Source: Ramazzottius varieornatus
Taxonomy: Eukaryota > Tardigrada > Eutardigrada > Parachela > Ramazzottiidae
Reading direction: 5' to 3'
Assembly: GCA_001949185.1 (NCBI GenBank)
Contig: BDGG01000009.1
Location: forward strand, 679,347-743,346
DNA length: 64,000 nt
The stretch's first letter is position 1, and each line of letters starts with the position of its first letter. The position numbers were made by a program, and so were the translations under genes. Positions 1-12,263 of the stretch are shown piece by piece. The notes under the pieces are model-generated. The model was not told where the DNA came from, did not search any database, and saw only the letters and a list, made by a program, of their open reading frames with translations.

Positions 1-1065
1 GCGGACGCGTCAAGCAGGAGTGTCTCTCCATAAAACCCCATCAGAAACACCATACAAACTGTCACTTCATTCGTACTCACTCACACTCATATTTCCACCG
101 AAGAAACTAGCTATATATACCGGCAATACATATGCTGCAGTCAGGAGTTCATTGTCTGCCGTTTAACTTTTCGCTACAGTAATCTATTTGAAGTGGTATG
201 TAAAACGAACCTTGGTATATGTCGCATGTCCTGTTGGCTCACCCACCATCAATGTTGTGATGCTTTTTGCTGAATAAAGTAACGAGCCTACCTCGATTCG
301 TTTTGTCCTCATACTACAGCGCAAGGTTGACGCGGAAAATCTACCGTTTATCTGTACCGGAAATACCAACTCGAAATTACTTCCGGTCAGTTCCTTCCTC
401 TTCCCATACAGACCAAGTTGGGAATGTTCTTCGCAATGAACCACTGGTTTTTCCTCGCGGAATACCTCGTCGTTTTCTCTGGACTGCTTCAGCGTATCTC
501 TTCACAGTTGGTTGCCGAGCCAAAAGACTGTAAGTAAATAATGGTGAAGGAAGAGCGTGTTTGTTTGATAAGGGGAGATAAACGCTGAATCTGCATAACA
601 TACTATAAAGTTTTGATTTTGGCCGTCGCCGCATTCAAGAGTGTTGATAAACAAACTGACGTTTGATGGAGTTAGATCAAACATCATCATGGCGGCAGAT
701 GTCTCATGGTCATTACCGTCCTGCTGTTGACATCCGTGTTCACCGATATGGTACTATTACTAAAACAAGCGTCGAAGTTTCCGATAATATCACCCGCGAG
801 TAAAAAAGCCTCAGCTAAGTAAACTTTGCCGTGCTACACGGGAAACTTTATGACCATATGAAACATGCGGCGCAACATCCTGTGAAATCATTAGGGAAAA
901 AATTGTTGTAAGATGGCGCACACTGGAGTTTGTTGGTGCAGGTATTGATTATGTCGTGTCCAGAATTTTCTTGGGATGATTGTTAAGTGGTAGGAACAGT
1001 TTCCCATCAAGCCTGTATAGTCGGGTGGAATTTTTGTCATTTTCTGGGGTTCTTTGTGCTTGCAG
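1..1065 (+). other. Upstream region of the Kunitz gene, first exon unresolved
   Basis: No complete gene is seen here. The first clear Kunitz exon opens at 1066 after a good acceptor and needs one base from an upstream exon, so a signal-peptide exon must lie further left. An ATG at 706 starts a short hydrophobic stretch (M-V-I-T-V-L-L-L-T-S-V) that looks like a signal peptide, but its obvious donor sites do not give the required phase. It is only a candidate. No HE hairpin copy was noticed here. Confidence 0.35.
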
Positions 1066-4000
1066 ATTGCCGCCTAACGCCTGAAAGGGGACCCTGCAGA
1101 GAATCTCAGCGGAGATGGTACTATGACGTCAAAGTGGACAACTGCACTCAGTTTGTTTTCGGAGGATGCTCCGGTAACCAAAACAATTTCGATACATTCG
1201 AGCGATGCGACTTGACATGTCGTCGGACAAGAAACTCGGCCTCGACAATCGGATATATGTTCGCCAGCGGGATCGGACCTAATCTACCAGGTACGTGTTT
1301 GGGTCTTTTCACTTACGTCACTGCAAACTTTTCCCGCCCAATTTTTAAAATGAGGAAACCTTCCGTTATGAATTTATCTCAAAAGTCAGCAAACAAAAAA
1401 TCAAAACAAATCTGGGTACTTGTTTTTGCAGACAGTCAGCGCCGTTCATCCTCATCGGGCGTGGACGATCGCGGAAACACGAACGTCTTGCTCGGTACCG
1501 ACAGCGTTGATGGTGAGAAACCTAAGCATGAATAATTGTAGTCGTAAACCTTCGTGAAGGTACACAGGGATAATCTTTCGCGCCACTCTTGCACAGAATG
1601 CGATCAACCTGTTCAACGCGGCTTCTGCTCAAGTTTCATACCAAGATGGCATCACAATGGCTCGTCATGTGAGCTCTTCTACTTCAGGTACTACACTGTC
1701 GTGCGGCAAATAAGATTACAAAGTGCCAACGCACAGTCTAAAAAACCTCCTGTGTATCTCGAACTCTTTGCGGAAGCTAATTTCGAACCTGAAGAAGATC
1801 CGAGAGCCCAGCGAAGAATCTAGCCAGATCGTTTCCTTGAGTGGCGCACGCTCGTGGTCATAATGGCAGGAACCGTGCGTCGCTTGGGATCGTGTCGAAT
1901 GTGATTGTGACATCAAGTTACGAACTTTGACAGTCTTATTGGTTGAAAGGGTGCGCCCCTTGGAAAAACGATTTGGTAAGGTTCGCTTATCGAGCTCCCA
2001 TGGTATTATGCTGTGACGTACCACCAGGTCTTAACCCATGACTCCGCGCTTTTTCAACCCATATTTCAAAAATTCGTATCCCAAGAACGCTTCGATATTT
2101 CTTCCCGGATTTGGTACACATAACACTCAAATTGCCCTTTGCTCATCCGGGTTCAAAATTATTAATAAATGTCTAAAGCATAGTATCATTGCTTTAGACA
2201 TTTCCCAGGAAACTTTACAGTTATCGCGAAACTTTCGAAACTTAAGACAGTTGTACTGGTCGTTTGCTTCTTTTCGCTTGCTTGGGCTGAAACTCCGACC
2301 TCTGCGGGAAACGTTTACGGGAGGTACTTTGAAAGTGCGCAACAGTTTTGGTGACGAGGTTTGTCTCGTGGAGTTAGCATAACCATTCGAAAAACGAGGT
2401 TTTTCTGACAAGCCGAGGGGTTGCAGGGCTGTCCCGAGGATTTTCCTTTCCCATCTCTGAGTGATGTTAGGGGACACACTAGTATTATTCACAAAAGCAT
2501 CCGCGACCCGATCGGTTAGAGCCGGGAGAAAGAAAAAACCAAAATTATAGAACCTCACTAAACCGGCGCACCACCCGGAATCGCATGAGATATTTTTTTC
2601 GAAATCCTGCAAGATCGTTTCCCGAAAAAAATTCTTCTTTCTTACGGAGTAGAGGTTATGTGCTATCGGGATACCGATTAGTTTTTGAAACGGGCAGTCG
2701 GCGCTGGGGGAAAATCATTGTTGAGGATGATTCAGCACAGTCTTCCTAAACCTCCACAATTTTTCTTGCTTTCCTTCCCGATCGCAGCAGCTTCCTTCCT
2801 TCCTTCCTCAATAAATTGAAAAAAGGTTGGTGGTAGCAGAGAGTAAAAGCCCAAGTTTCAAAGTCCTCGCACAGAGTCAAAAAACGGTTCTGGAAGTGCG
2901 TGGACGAAAAGCGTGCAGTCACAGGTAAAAGCCTACTATAAACCAAACTATTCGAAGACAGATAATTATACCGTAAAGTCTCGATTTGTATATTACTTAA
3001 ATGACAACACACCTAAACAACCTCTTACGCAATCTTGGCACTTCCAGCGGTTGCGGAGGCAATGGAAATAATTTTATGACTCGTGAATCATGTCTTGAAC
3101 GCTGCCCTTCACGGACACTTGGTCCCTTCTCATCACAAACCTCTTCGCTGCGCCCGCTGGCAACCAGTCTGATACAGTCAAGTACGTTTTCAACTGGCAC
3201 AGCAGTCAGGAAGAAGTGATCCACTCTTGACCAAAGATATATGTTTCAGGTTGTCAACTGAAACCTCAACGCGGAAGCTGTCGGAGCGCGCTCATCCGAT
3301 GGTACTTCGACGTTCCCAGCCAAAACTGCCTGGAATTCGTTTACAGCGGTACGCCACTCGACACCTTGGGCTTATTAAAACCCTTAACTATATTCGAACA
3401 AGATTTATCGAACAAATTTAGGCTGTAACGGGAACGAGAACAACCACGCCAGTGAACAAGAATGCCTACAACAGTGCTCGAGAGAAAGCCTGAGAAGAAG
3501 CGGCAGTGCATCTGGGCGTTCGCTAAACCCTTCGAAAAGCGACCAAAACAGCCTGTTTCCAGGAGCTTTCGAGCAGCAAAGCCCGGACCTCTTCGCCGAC
3601 GCTGGCGTCAAACCAAGCGAGGTGGTCGTGAGAACTCGAGCCGGTGATGTCGGCGGATTTGCTTCCACCGGTTCCATTCCTGAAAGTAAGCTAACAAACC
3701 TTTTCATCAGATTTTTACAAAGACTGGGAGCTCGGAAATCAAATTTGACCAAGTCGCTCTCTCCAAGTGGCGCACGCTTCCTGCCAATAACACTGAAAGG
3801 GCGCTGGACGAGTTTGTCCGCCGAGCTCCCGATGAATATCCGTAGTATTGTAAAGTATGAACTGCCACATTTCCGCAGAATGCATACCAGAACCAGAAAG
3901 AGGACCTTGCACAGTGGACATTGAGCGCTGGTATCACGATACGGTTACCAAGACCTGTCGACCCTTCTATTATGGCGGATGCTTGGGCAACAGCAAGTAA

Positions 4001-6869
4001 GTTCGCCTCTTCATCAAGCCTCCCTGTTACCCTTGAACCCTAAAGCCAAACCCAAGCTTAACCAACACCACAAGAAAAACATCAATCTTTCAGTCGATTT
4101 TCTACACGGAAGGAATGTGAGACCAGCTGTAGCGTTTCGCCCGCACCACGCGGTATGACACCTATCACGGACGCTCAAGCCTGTGTTCTGGAGCCAGCAA
4201 CAGGACCTTGTCGAGCTGCCTTCACAAGATATTACTTTGACGTGGCAGCTGGACAATGCAAGCAGTTTACTTATGGCGGTAAGTCCTCTGCACATTTCCG
4301 GTTAGAATGCCGTAACCGCTGCAAAATCAGCAAGTCTGACATACTAACTGACATATTCAACAGGTTGTGAGGGGAACGCGAACAACTTTCAGACTTTGGA
4401 AGACTGCGAATCAAGATGTCAAACTGCTGCTCGCCCCGACAGTTTCAACCAAGTACGGTCTTCGCTAATAGGACTTGGACCTGATACGAGAAGCGGGAAT
4501 ACGGGAACCGGAAGAACGAGCCGTAAGCGTAATGTTGTATTACACGTCATACTGCGATGTCGTCCCCAACTCCCCATCGAGAAAAATTCTATCGTTTTCT
4601 GGTTTCCTCCTTACATCTTCCCCACTTACCTTCTCTTCTTGCCTCGAGCATCTTTGTGGCGGTGATATCCATTTTCTGTCTTGTATTCGAATAGGTCTTG
4701 GCGCCAGATGTTTCCTTCCGTCGGAGACTGGTCCTTGTCGCGCTGCACTGCCGAAGTTCTTCTTCAATGGTCGATTCTGTTCCACGTAAGACGATGATGA
4801 GCCTTCATCCTCCGGCCGACTGTTTCGGCCGACTTTCGGTTCACTGTCCAATCTCCCGTTTCATCATAGGTTCATCTACGGAGGCTGTGCGGGCAATGAA
4901 AATAACTTTGATTCCGTGGAGGAGTGTCAAGCGGCTTGCGGCGGAGAAGCCAGCCTTGTCCCAAGTCTCGAGCCTCCTTCTCGATCTCCTCCCCTCGGCG
5001 GGAGCAGGAATGACGGCAATCTGGAACCAGGTTCGTACCTGAAAAAGCAAGAACAATATCAGATACCTGAGAGATAACGTTCAGGAGAAAGACATCGGAG
5101 CGTCCAACTCGATCTGTCTCTCAAGTCTCAACTGAACGTTGAAAAACTAACTTTAAAATTAACTTTAAGGGCTCCCTTCCTAATCAACGGAAGATGGTTG
5201 ATTGACAAGGAGGTGGGGCGTCACTCCGGTACAACCAATCACGGTAGCGCTGTATGCCACTAGGCGCCAAATGTTTGTTCTATGAATTGCAAGTTTCCTT
5301 CGTTTCCGCGACCTGGAAGAAAACAATGTCGGACTAGTGATGTTCGTTTGAGCCTAATGCCAGTTTGATACTGCAGGTCTACTGGCAGCTGATGCATGTG
5401 CACAACCTCCCGACTCTGGGCCTTGCAATGCCGTGCTTACTCGTTTCTTCAGCGACCCAATTTCCGGTTCCTGCAAACCGTTCACTTACGGAGGTGCGTT
5501 TCATTCCCCACAGAACTCCCACAACCCAATAGGTGATCCCTAAAAACCTTTCTCCCAGTGCTTATGTGTTTTGTTCCATCCAGGCTGTGGAGGGAACCTT
5601 AACAACTACAAAAGCCATACCGAGTGCGAACTGACTTGCCCAACACGAGGACCAAAAGTCGACAACGCTTCTCTACCTGGTATCAGCGGGAAGCCGACGC
5701 ACGTTGTTCCTGGGAACTATTAAAATCATTCTGTCTTGTTTTTTTTCACCTTTGCAGCCGTTTGTGGATTGCCAGCGGAGCGAGGTCCATGCAGAGCCTT
5801 CATACCTGCGTTCTTCCACGACGTGAGAGATGGAAAATGCAAAATGTTCTATTTCGGTGAGCCGACACAAACTTTCTGTTTGATAATCCCCATTGAATAT
5901 CCTAGCGGCCAGACCTAGATGTTAATGTTCTTCTTACTTGCAGGTGGATGTCAGGGGAATGAAAATCGATTCTCGTCCCGTCAGGAATGTGAAGATGTTT
6001 GCAGTGGGAAGAACTCTATCCTGGACTTCCAGAACCAAATTCCGCGGGAACTCCCCCCGAGTATCCTCAATCCCCCACAACTGTCACCTGATACAAAATG
6101 TGAGTACTAGCAATGTGGGCTGCCGGAAAAAAGGATGTATGACGTCAACCAAGTATACCAAATTCCGACATTACAGCTTGCAACGAACCAGCGGCTCCTG
6201 GACCGTGTCTGGCCATGATTCCTTCCTACTTCTTTGATCCAGAGATGCAACAATGTCGACAGTTTGTAAGTCTGACTCAAACTAACTAGAATACTAACTG
6301 CGAAGTGTGTTCTTCATATTTAGCAAAACCATAAAGGAAATATGGGTGTTCGTTTTTTTGCGGGGAATTAATCCAATACGGTTGTCCACTTCAGATTTAC
6401 GGTGGATGTGGAGGAAATTCAAATCGCTTCAGCGCCAAGGAAGAGTGTGAAAACAAGTGTAGACCTCAGCTGCAAGCTCGATCAGGGCACAGTCCCACAA
6501 GGAAAGCTATCACCCACACCAACGCCGACTGCTTATCCCCCACGGAAACTGGACCCTGCAGAGGGCGCTTCAAAGTTTTCGGCTTCGACGCTGCCCAGCA
6601 GACTTGTGTCGACTTTATTTACGGAGGTACAGAATCGACAGTTTGCACCTCTGTGTGAGGCTGGTATTGTTGAGTAAGCTAAGAGTAATCTGATGATTGC
6701 AGGATGTAACGGTAACGGCAACAGGTTCCCTACTTTGAGCGAATGTAACGCCCAGTGCGGAGGTCTAATAACGTCCGACAACACCAACATGCTAAAGATG
6801 CAGCAGCTCAGGGAAAGTGCCGCTGCTAACTTTGGTTTTCAACCTGCACAGCAACGCAGACTACGTTAG
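1066..6869 (+). CDS. Secreted multi-Kunitz serine protease inhibitor, ten domains (5' end missing)
   Basis: Eighteen exons were traced: 1066-1290, 1432-1512, 1597-1687, 3048-3181, 3250-3348, 3422-3685, 3879-3996, 4094-4278, 4364-4522, 4695-4785, 4870-5030, 5377-5493, 5584-5679, 5758-5856, 5944-6099, 6177-6265, 6395-6626, 6703-6869 (TAG). With one base from a missing first exon the sum is 2565 nt, at least 854 aa. The frame holds ten Kunitz/BPTI domains, each with the GPC-type loop, the YGGC.GN.N.F block and six cysteines. Most domains are split by an intron just before or inside the YGGC block. The P1 residue after the second cysteine is R, S, R, T, R, R, N, R, L, R in domains 1-10, so six should favour trypsin-like enzymes and the others differ. 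The architecture resembles papilin-like or multi-Kunitz secreted inhibitors, but no thrombospondin or lagrin region is visible. Introns at 1688-3047 and 3686-3878 carry HE repeats. Confidence 0.9.
1820..2000. repeat. HE hairpin element, diverged double copy
   Basis: In a Kunitz-gene intron. GAGTGGCGCACG...GTGCGTCGCTTGG, then a second 3' half GGTGCGCCCCTTGG and a terminal cgagctccc. Confidence 0.7.
2169..2201. repeat. Perfect 12-bp hairpin in a Kunitz-gene intron
   Basis: ATGTCTAAAGCA (2169-2180) is followed by nine bases and then its exact reverse complement (2190-2201). It does not match the HE family. It lies in the 1.36-kb intron, the longest of the gene, which otherwise has no coding signal on either strand. 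Confidence 0.6.
3727..3830. repeat. HE element, single module with lost 3' core
   Basis: In a Kunitz-gene intron. Both outer termini (gggagctcgg / ccgagctccc) and the 5' core CAAGTGGCGCACG are kept; the 3' core is deleted. Confidence 0.75.
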
Positions 6870-7151
6870 TGAGGAACCCAACCATGGCGTTGAAACGGTT
6901 GGAAGCTCCCACAAGACTTCACATGGCGAATCTCACTTTGTTACTTCGAGAATACTCTAGTTTTTTTGCAGCTCAAAGACTGTTCAATCAAAGCTATATA
7001 TCGTATCATAAAATCTTCCTTCCATAAGATACAGCACAAAGTTTAATCCAGAATAAATTTTCAGCCATCACTACATGTAACACATCCGAGTTCTTTGACA
7101 AATTCAGGATTGTACCTTTGTTCTTCTGAGTTAATGTCGATAGCTTCCGCG
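6870..7151. other. Convergent intergenic spacer
   Basis: The spacer separates the stop of the Kunitz gene from the stop of the minus-strand Flattop-like gene. It is AT-rich, with an AATAAA-like string near 7051 (cagaataaattt) that could serve plus-strand polyadenylation. No gene is seen. Confidence 0.4.
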
Positions 7152-7757
7152 TCAGCGGTGTTTCTTGAAGTCCGGAAAGACTTCTTTGAGACTTGTCTGG
7201 TATGCCTTTCGGTTCTTCTCAGCACGTTCAGGCTTCATTGCAGTAGTCGTCAGCATGCTCGGATGGAGAGATATTCGATGTGGCAGCTCCCACGTTCCTC
7301 GAAAGCTAGAAAGCTTACTCCTTAGCGATCGAACGATTGTAAACACACACAGTGTAAGAGTACAACAACCTACTTTAGCCAGGCGGATTCTCTAGTACCG
7401 CGGAACTTCGGATCCAGAAAACGCCCGTTGTTATCAGTGATAGGGCAAGTGGGTCCGCAACGTGCTTTGGGTCTCTGCAGAACCATCCCCCTTTTAGCTT
7501 CGCTCATTACAGCCACTACAGTACTTCAAGTTCGATCGTGGCTGCTTACGTTCTCACCGCGGTTGTCCTTACGAAGGCCTCCTGGTCCAGTCTCCCAAGT
7601 GCTTAGCCGGCTGGCTCGATACGCTTGTTCGTACTGTCGACAACATCAAGCGTGAAATACCCAGCCCACCTCTTTGGTAAAAAAAGAGGCATTCAAACTG
7701 GTCAGAAGTTTGTAACCTGGAGCTCTTTACCTGATTCGCACTAAAGTTCTTGGACAT
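7152..7757 (-). CDS. CFAP126: Flattop-like axonemal protein (CFAP126 family)
   Basis: Four exons on the minus strand, 7757-7731, 7633-7550, 7474-7374 and 7305-7152, sum to 366 nt (121 aa) with matching phases. The protein begins MSKNFSANQ-YEQAY, which parallels the N-terminus of vertebrate Flattop. Its centre carries the signature W-x-x-F-x-G-T-W-x-x-P as AWLNFRGTWELP. Flattop is a ciliary microtubule inner/basal-body protein of motile cilia. The match rests on these two collinear blocks plus similar order and length; the C-terminus ends sooner than in vertebrates. First exons this short (9 codons) are easily missed by gene finders. It implies the organism still builds motile axonemes. Confidence 0.72.
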
Positions 7758-8166
7758 TCTCAGCCGGAGCGAATCGTGCACGAAACAACGGAATCTTTTG
7801 AATACGAGGAAGGTCCCAAGGGGCAACTCAAAGAGCTTCCTGCCTCCACGTCCTTGACAACGTCGCGGTGGACTGAAGGTTCTAACTTTGAAACAGCAAG
7901 ACGACCAGAAAAGTTGGACAAAAGTGCGAAGCTTTACGACAGTTATGGAAGCGTGTGTGAAATGGTGGGTTAGTTTCACGAGAGAACAACGGATGCGAGA
8001 ACTAAAACGCCTCAACGTCGGGTATCGAAAATGAGCTACAGCGGGAATCGAGACTGCTATAAAAAAACGAAAGATCAAGTAATGAAAATGATCGTTGATC
8101 TTGTACGAAAGAGAACAAAAAGACTTTGGTCAACGTAACTGAGTATCTACTAAAGTGTAAGCTGGT
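7758..8166. other. Spacer between two minus-strand genes
   Basis: Promoter side of the Flattop-like gene and 3' side of the helicase-like gene. Long open frames here do not have splice-compatible ends or a recognisable family. Nothing convincing was seen. Confidence 0.4.
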
Positions 8167-11100
8167 CTAAAAAGGACGAACATTCTTGATGATAGAAGTA
8201 TGAGGTCTATCCATAGATTGTTCACTGGTGAGACGGATCCACTGATCCGGAGAAAATTCATCGCCAATAATGACTTGCTGCAATCACAAAGACTCATAAA
8301 ATAGGAATTTCGGTGAACAAACTCGACCAATCGTTTTGCCCAGTGGCGCACCCTTTCAGCGATAACGGCAGGAAGCATGCGTCACCTGCAAAACGACCTT
8401 GTCGAGTTTTGATTGTTTTCACAAGTGACGCACGTAATTGGTAATTTTGGCCGGAAACATACGCCACCGGAGAAAACGATCTGGTCGATTGTTTTTGCCG
8501 AAATCTCATAATATGTAATGATATTTAAATTACAACACGTTTTGTAGCAGCAAACTATAGCATACCTGCAGCATTCTATTGCCCATCCTGTTGCAAAGTC
8601 TAGACAGATAATCTGTGTCTGTTTCCTCGTTCGTGCACGCTTCTCGGATATTGTCGATGATCATCAGCCTGATTTTGTCCATGTCTGTGAAAACTCAAAC
8701 TCATATACATATTGTACATAAGTCGAGTATATCAATACAGTGAGGTTCCGAACCAAGTGTTAACCCACCGCAGTTGTTTTCCGGAAGGACTTTGAGGAGA
8801 CGATCGGCAGTGCCAATCACCAGCTGAACCTGCTTGTTACCGAAGACCGCCTTCGTGCTCTCCAGCGTCACCGTTCGATCATCACACAAGAGATAGTTGA
8901 TGGGATAGAAACTACCGAGGCACATCATCAAATCGTGGATCTAAAAGAAACAACGTCAAAAATCAAAACGGAAGAAAAGCACAAAAGATGCATCGAAACA
9001 ATTCCAAGTTCACGAACAAGCGTAGAAAAACAAACCGATTTTGCCTGAGCGGCAGTTTCTGTAACAATGACAGTCTCGATACAGACTGCAGGCTTTAGAC
9101 TGATTTGAGAAACGACGGCACACATGTGGCTGAAACTTTTTCCACTTTTTGGAGGAGCCTTGATCACCATTTGCTTTCCTGAAGAAAAAAACACCCAAGA
9201 AATCGACACCTGGAGACGTCGGCAAATGATTTCACCCAGATCTTTAGATCAACTGGCGCACATTTACGTTGTTGTTAACTAGTAGCGTGCGCCACATGAG
9301 AAATCGATATAGAAAATTGTGAAAGTGCCCACGTCCTATTTTTATCTGTGAAGCTTCTCAAGCATAAGAGCAACGTCGTGGCAGGCTGACTGCACATACC
9401 TTCAGCAAACCCTAGCAGAATTTCGAACTCTAGTTCTGTGGGTTCGCGAATGCCATTTTGAGCCAGTATTTCAACGAGTTTGCTAGGAACTCCAGTTTCC
9501 TCGAATGTCGGTCGATGATCACCTGCGTCGTTCTTTTTCTGGAACGTACAGTATTTCATGGTTATTTTGCTCACTAAACTCATCACGAAACTTCTTTATC
9601 CAACCACGTTGTTGTACGCGGTAATTTCGATCTAACACCTTCAAAGGTCCATCGAAGACGAGAGTTGCCGTCTTTGAAGGCTTGAACGGAATAGCGGAAA
9701 CAGGATGCACTTTTTCTGGAGCGTGAATGGCAGGAAGGGATCTCAGAGAGACGCCATTGTGGTTGCGGTAGTTGGTCGACGCCTGTGTGGGTTCTTGAAA
9801 CTAAAAAAAGCACTTTCACGGTTGCAAACGCACAAAAGATCAAAGCAAAATACTCCGAAAGTCAACTTCAGGTACGCACAGCAGACTGAGTAACTTCAAG
9901 TATCTGACTGCCACGACCGTCTCCTTGGCCTAAACTGGTATGGCTTCGCACGCGCCCACTCGCAGGTTCTCCCTACAAAAAATTCTGCACTTTGGATACA
10001 TCCTATCTTTTTAGCATCTTAATTTTGTGGGGCATCGGCAAACAAAGTTGGCAAGTTTGTTTTCCCAAGTGGCGCATGTTCTCACTGATTTCGACTTGAA
10101 ACGTGCGCCACATGAGAAAGCAAGCTTGTTTACCTTGGTTTCATTTCAAGCGCCGCAAAGGAGAGCGGCGAAATCGAACAAGCAAAATAAAAGTCATCAC
10201 AGACGAAAACTTACATTGACTTTGCTTCTTCCAAAGGTTGCTCGTGAAGCGGGTCGCGACGGTTCCTCTAGACTTTTGAAGGCAGTGGCCGCAGGTACTG
10301 ACTTCTGCTGCCGCTGCGTTGAGATCTCTCGGTCGGTCGGCAGACAGCGAACGTCAGCTGATGGCTAAGAAAGCAAGAGTCAAGAGAACAACAATGGTGA
10401 GAAACGTTCTTTGACACCAGAGAAACGATTGGTGCTCTGAAATCAAAAAGACTACCGTTACGGGACTTACGGCTGCTTTTGGAGCACTCGAGGCAGAACC
10501 GAGAGCCACGCCATTCGTGACAGTGCGCCCGTTCTGCCCGATGGTGATCCGCATACCAACATCAGCTGTTGATGCTTGACTTTCCGGTCGGAAAACCGAG
10601 GAATAGCTGCTGGAAGATCGCGACTCGGAAACGATGCTCGTCGAAGCTTCACTGTTCCTCTTCTGATTCTCGGGAGTCACACCAAACCTTGGCCGAGCAC
10701 CCAATTTCGAGACAAACGTCGGAGCACTCAGTTCTTTCGGCTAAAATAAAACGAAAGTAAGCTGGCGGAAGCTGTAAGCAAAGGGCAGCTCGGCATACAA
10801 ACTCGACAAGATTGCTTTCTCGAGTGGCGCAGTTCGTCGATGATATTGGCTAGAAACACGCGCCACTTTGGCGAACAACATCTGCAAGATTACCTCCCCA
10901 AGTGGCGCACGTTTGCAGTGTCACTTCGCTGAGCTATCTTGCAGAGTTTGTCTACCTAACTCCAAAATAACAAATAATAAAACTACAACCAAAAGTAGAA
11001 AAAAACCTCGAGACGGTTCGGAACTACCACTGCTAAACCGAGTTGGACGAGTGTATGTGAGCCTTATTGAACTTAAGATTTGAGAAGTTTCTACGATACT

Positions 11101-11788
11101 TATTTTTTGTGGCTCGTCCACGATGACGATGTTCGTTCGGTCGCAGACGCAGCTGTTTGTCCTCGAGGCCTGTTCCTCCGGATGTTCTCTGTTTCCAAGT
11201 GCAAATCGTTCTGGTCCATATCTGCTAGTGTTCGGGACAGTTTCCGAGGCCGATCTCAGCTTGCTAAATCTCTCACCGAAGTCGTCTGTTGAAGAGCTAT
11301 TGTTGTTGCGGGCTGCTTCCTCAACGGATCTCATTCTGCCGCCGAAGCCGCCGAAGCCGCCTCCTGTAGATCCCGTGGTCTTTTGGGCGTCACCGGCTGC
11401 GGAGAAGACTGAACAGACTTTCTCTGTAGGAACTTCCTTCTCGACCTTCGGAGCTTCATGGCGAGAAGCGAAGCCACCGAATCTCGGTTCAGTCTGCGAA
11501 CTGACTTCCGATACTGACTGAATCGTGGATGGTTGAGTAAGAGTCGGAGCGGTACTGGACGCGACGCCTGGCGAGCCGGAGCTCGGTTCGCTCGAACCCC
11601 GACCGAAGCGCGGACGACCTTCGGGCTTCTCCATGAGAACGCTCGATGGCTCCGACGAGGACTCGTACTGCGGCACCGAAGTCTTCTAGAACACGAACAG
11701 GAAGTTTACCAAAAAGTCCTGTTTGTCGCACCCTTTCTATCAACCCGTCTACATTCCGCCCATTGCTCTGATATACTTCGTCAAGCAC
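8167..11788 (-). CDS. Degenerate DEAD-box protein with disordered FG/Ser-rich N-terminus (start uncertain)
   Basis: The 3' exons are clear: 9538-9400 (Q-motif region, F..TG....L...G...PTELE), 9178-9036 (motif I PPKSGKS, motif Ia-like VTETAAQ), 8940-8769 (motif Ib-like GTADR), 8684-8566 (motif II position reads LMIIDNIR) and 8277-8167 (stop). Upstream pieces lie near 9720-9650, 10340-10203, 10740-10472 and 11690-11030. They encode Ser/Arg/Phe-Gly-rich sequence with short GGFGGFGG-like repeats, as in N-termini of germ-granule helicases such as Vasa. Only the first RecA lobe is present and the DEAD residues are replaced by DNIR, so ATPase activity is unlikely. It may be a scaffold relative of DDX/Gemin3/TDRD12-type proteins. 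The 5' end and the exon boundaries above 9.5 kb are approximate. Confidence 0.6.
8315..8503. repeat. HE element, double hairpin
   Basis: Two modules in an intron of the helicase-like gene, with outer ACTCGACCA / TGGTCGA-type ends. Confidence 0.8.
9249..9302. repeat. HE element, single diverged hairpin
   Basis: CAACTGGCGCAC...GCGTGCGCCACATG in an intron of the helicase-like gene. Confidence 0.7.
10035..10130. repeat. HE element, single hairpin
   Basis: GCAAACAAAGTTGGCAAG terminus, CAAGTGGCGCATG...CGTGCGCCACATG, in an intron of the helicase-like gene. Confidence 0.8.
10786..10965. repeat. HE element, double hairpin
   Basis: AACTCGACAAG terminus, two modules, the second incomplete; intron of the helicase-like gene. 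Confidence 0.8.
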
Positions 11789-11839
11789 ACCAACAGTTGA
11801 TATTTTTGTCCAGAATTTTTGAAAACGGGATACGCACTA

Positions 11840-11960
11840 TTATATACCAGACCATGGTCGCGCGACCGCGTGACCATGGTCACATACACTCTAAAGTGCG
11901 ACCGTGGTCACGCATGGTCGCATGGTCGTGTTGGGTCGGGTCGGGTCGGGTCGCGCCCAC
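11840..11960. repeat. GGTC/GACC-rich local repeat with palindrome
   Basis: About 100 bp of reiterated ATGGTC/GACCAT and CGGGT units, including an imperfect palindrome around ACCATGGTCGCGCGACC and four tandem GGGTC pentamers near 11934-11953. It is unlike the HE family that follows it. No coding signal. Confidence 0.6.
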
Positions 11961-11984
11961 CCTCCACTGAATGTGGCTGTCCTC

Positions 11985-12145
11985 GACCAACTCGACAAGA
12001 TATATTTCCCGAGTGACGTACGCTTTCATCCAATATCCCTAAAAACGTGCGCCACGTGCAACAACTCGACAAGACCGTTGTCCAACGTGGCGCACGTTGT
12101 CCGTGTTATAGGCTATATAAGTGCGCCACTTGAATAAACAATCGT
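11985..12145. repeat. HE element, double hairpin
   Basis: Between the helicase-like gene and the Ser-rich gene. CAACTCGACAAGA occurs both at the terminus and between modules. Confidence 0.8.
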
Positions 12146-12263
12146 GTTCCCTCACGCTCGTGTTGTTCACAGGCAAGGCTTACAACGACAAAATTTGAAG
12201 ATTCAGTACACGCTGCTGCACTATTCATTGGCAGACCGCCTAAAGCGGCAACGTTCATTAGTT

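Noticed and set aside
2127-2612. 161-codon open frame on the minus strand within a Kunitz-gene intron
   Set aside because: No family resemblance and no splice or start context; overlaps repeat-derived sequence.
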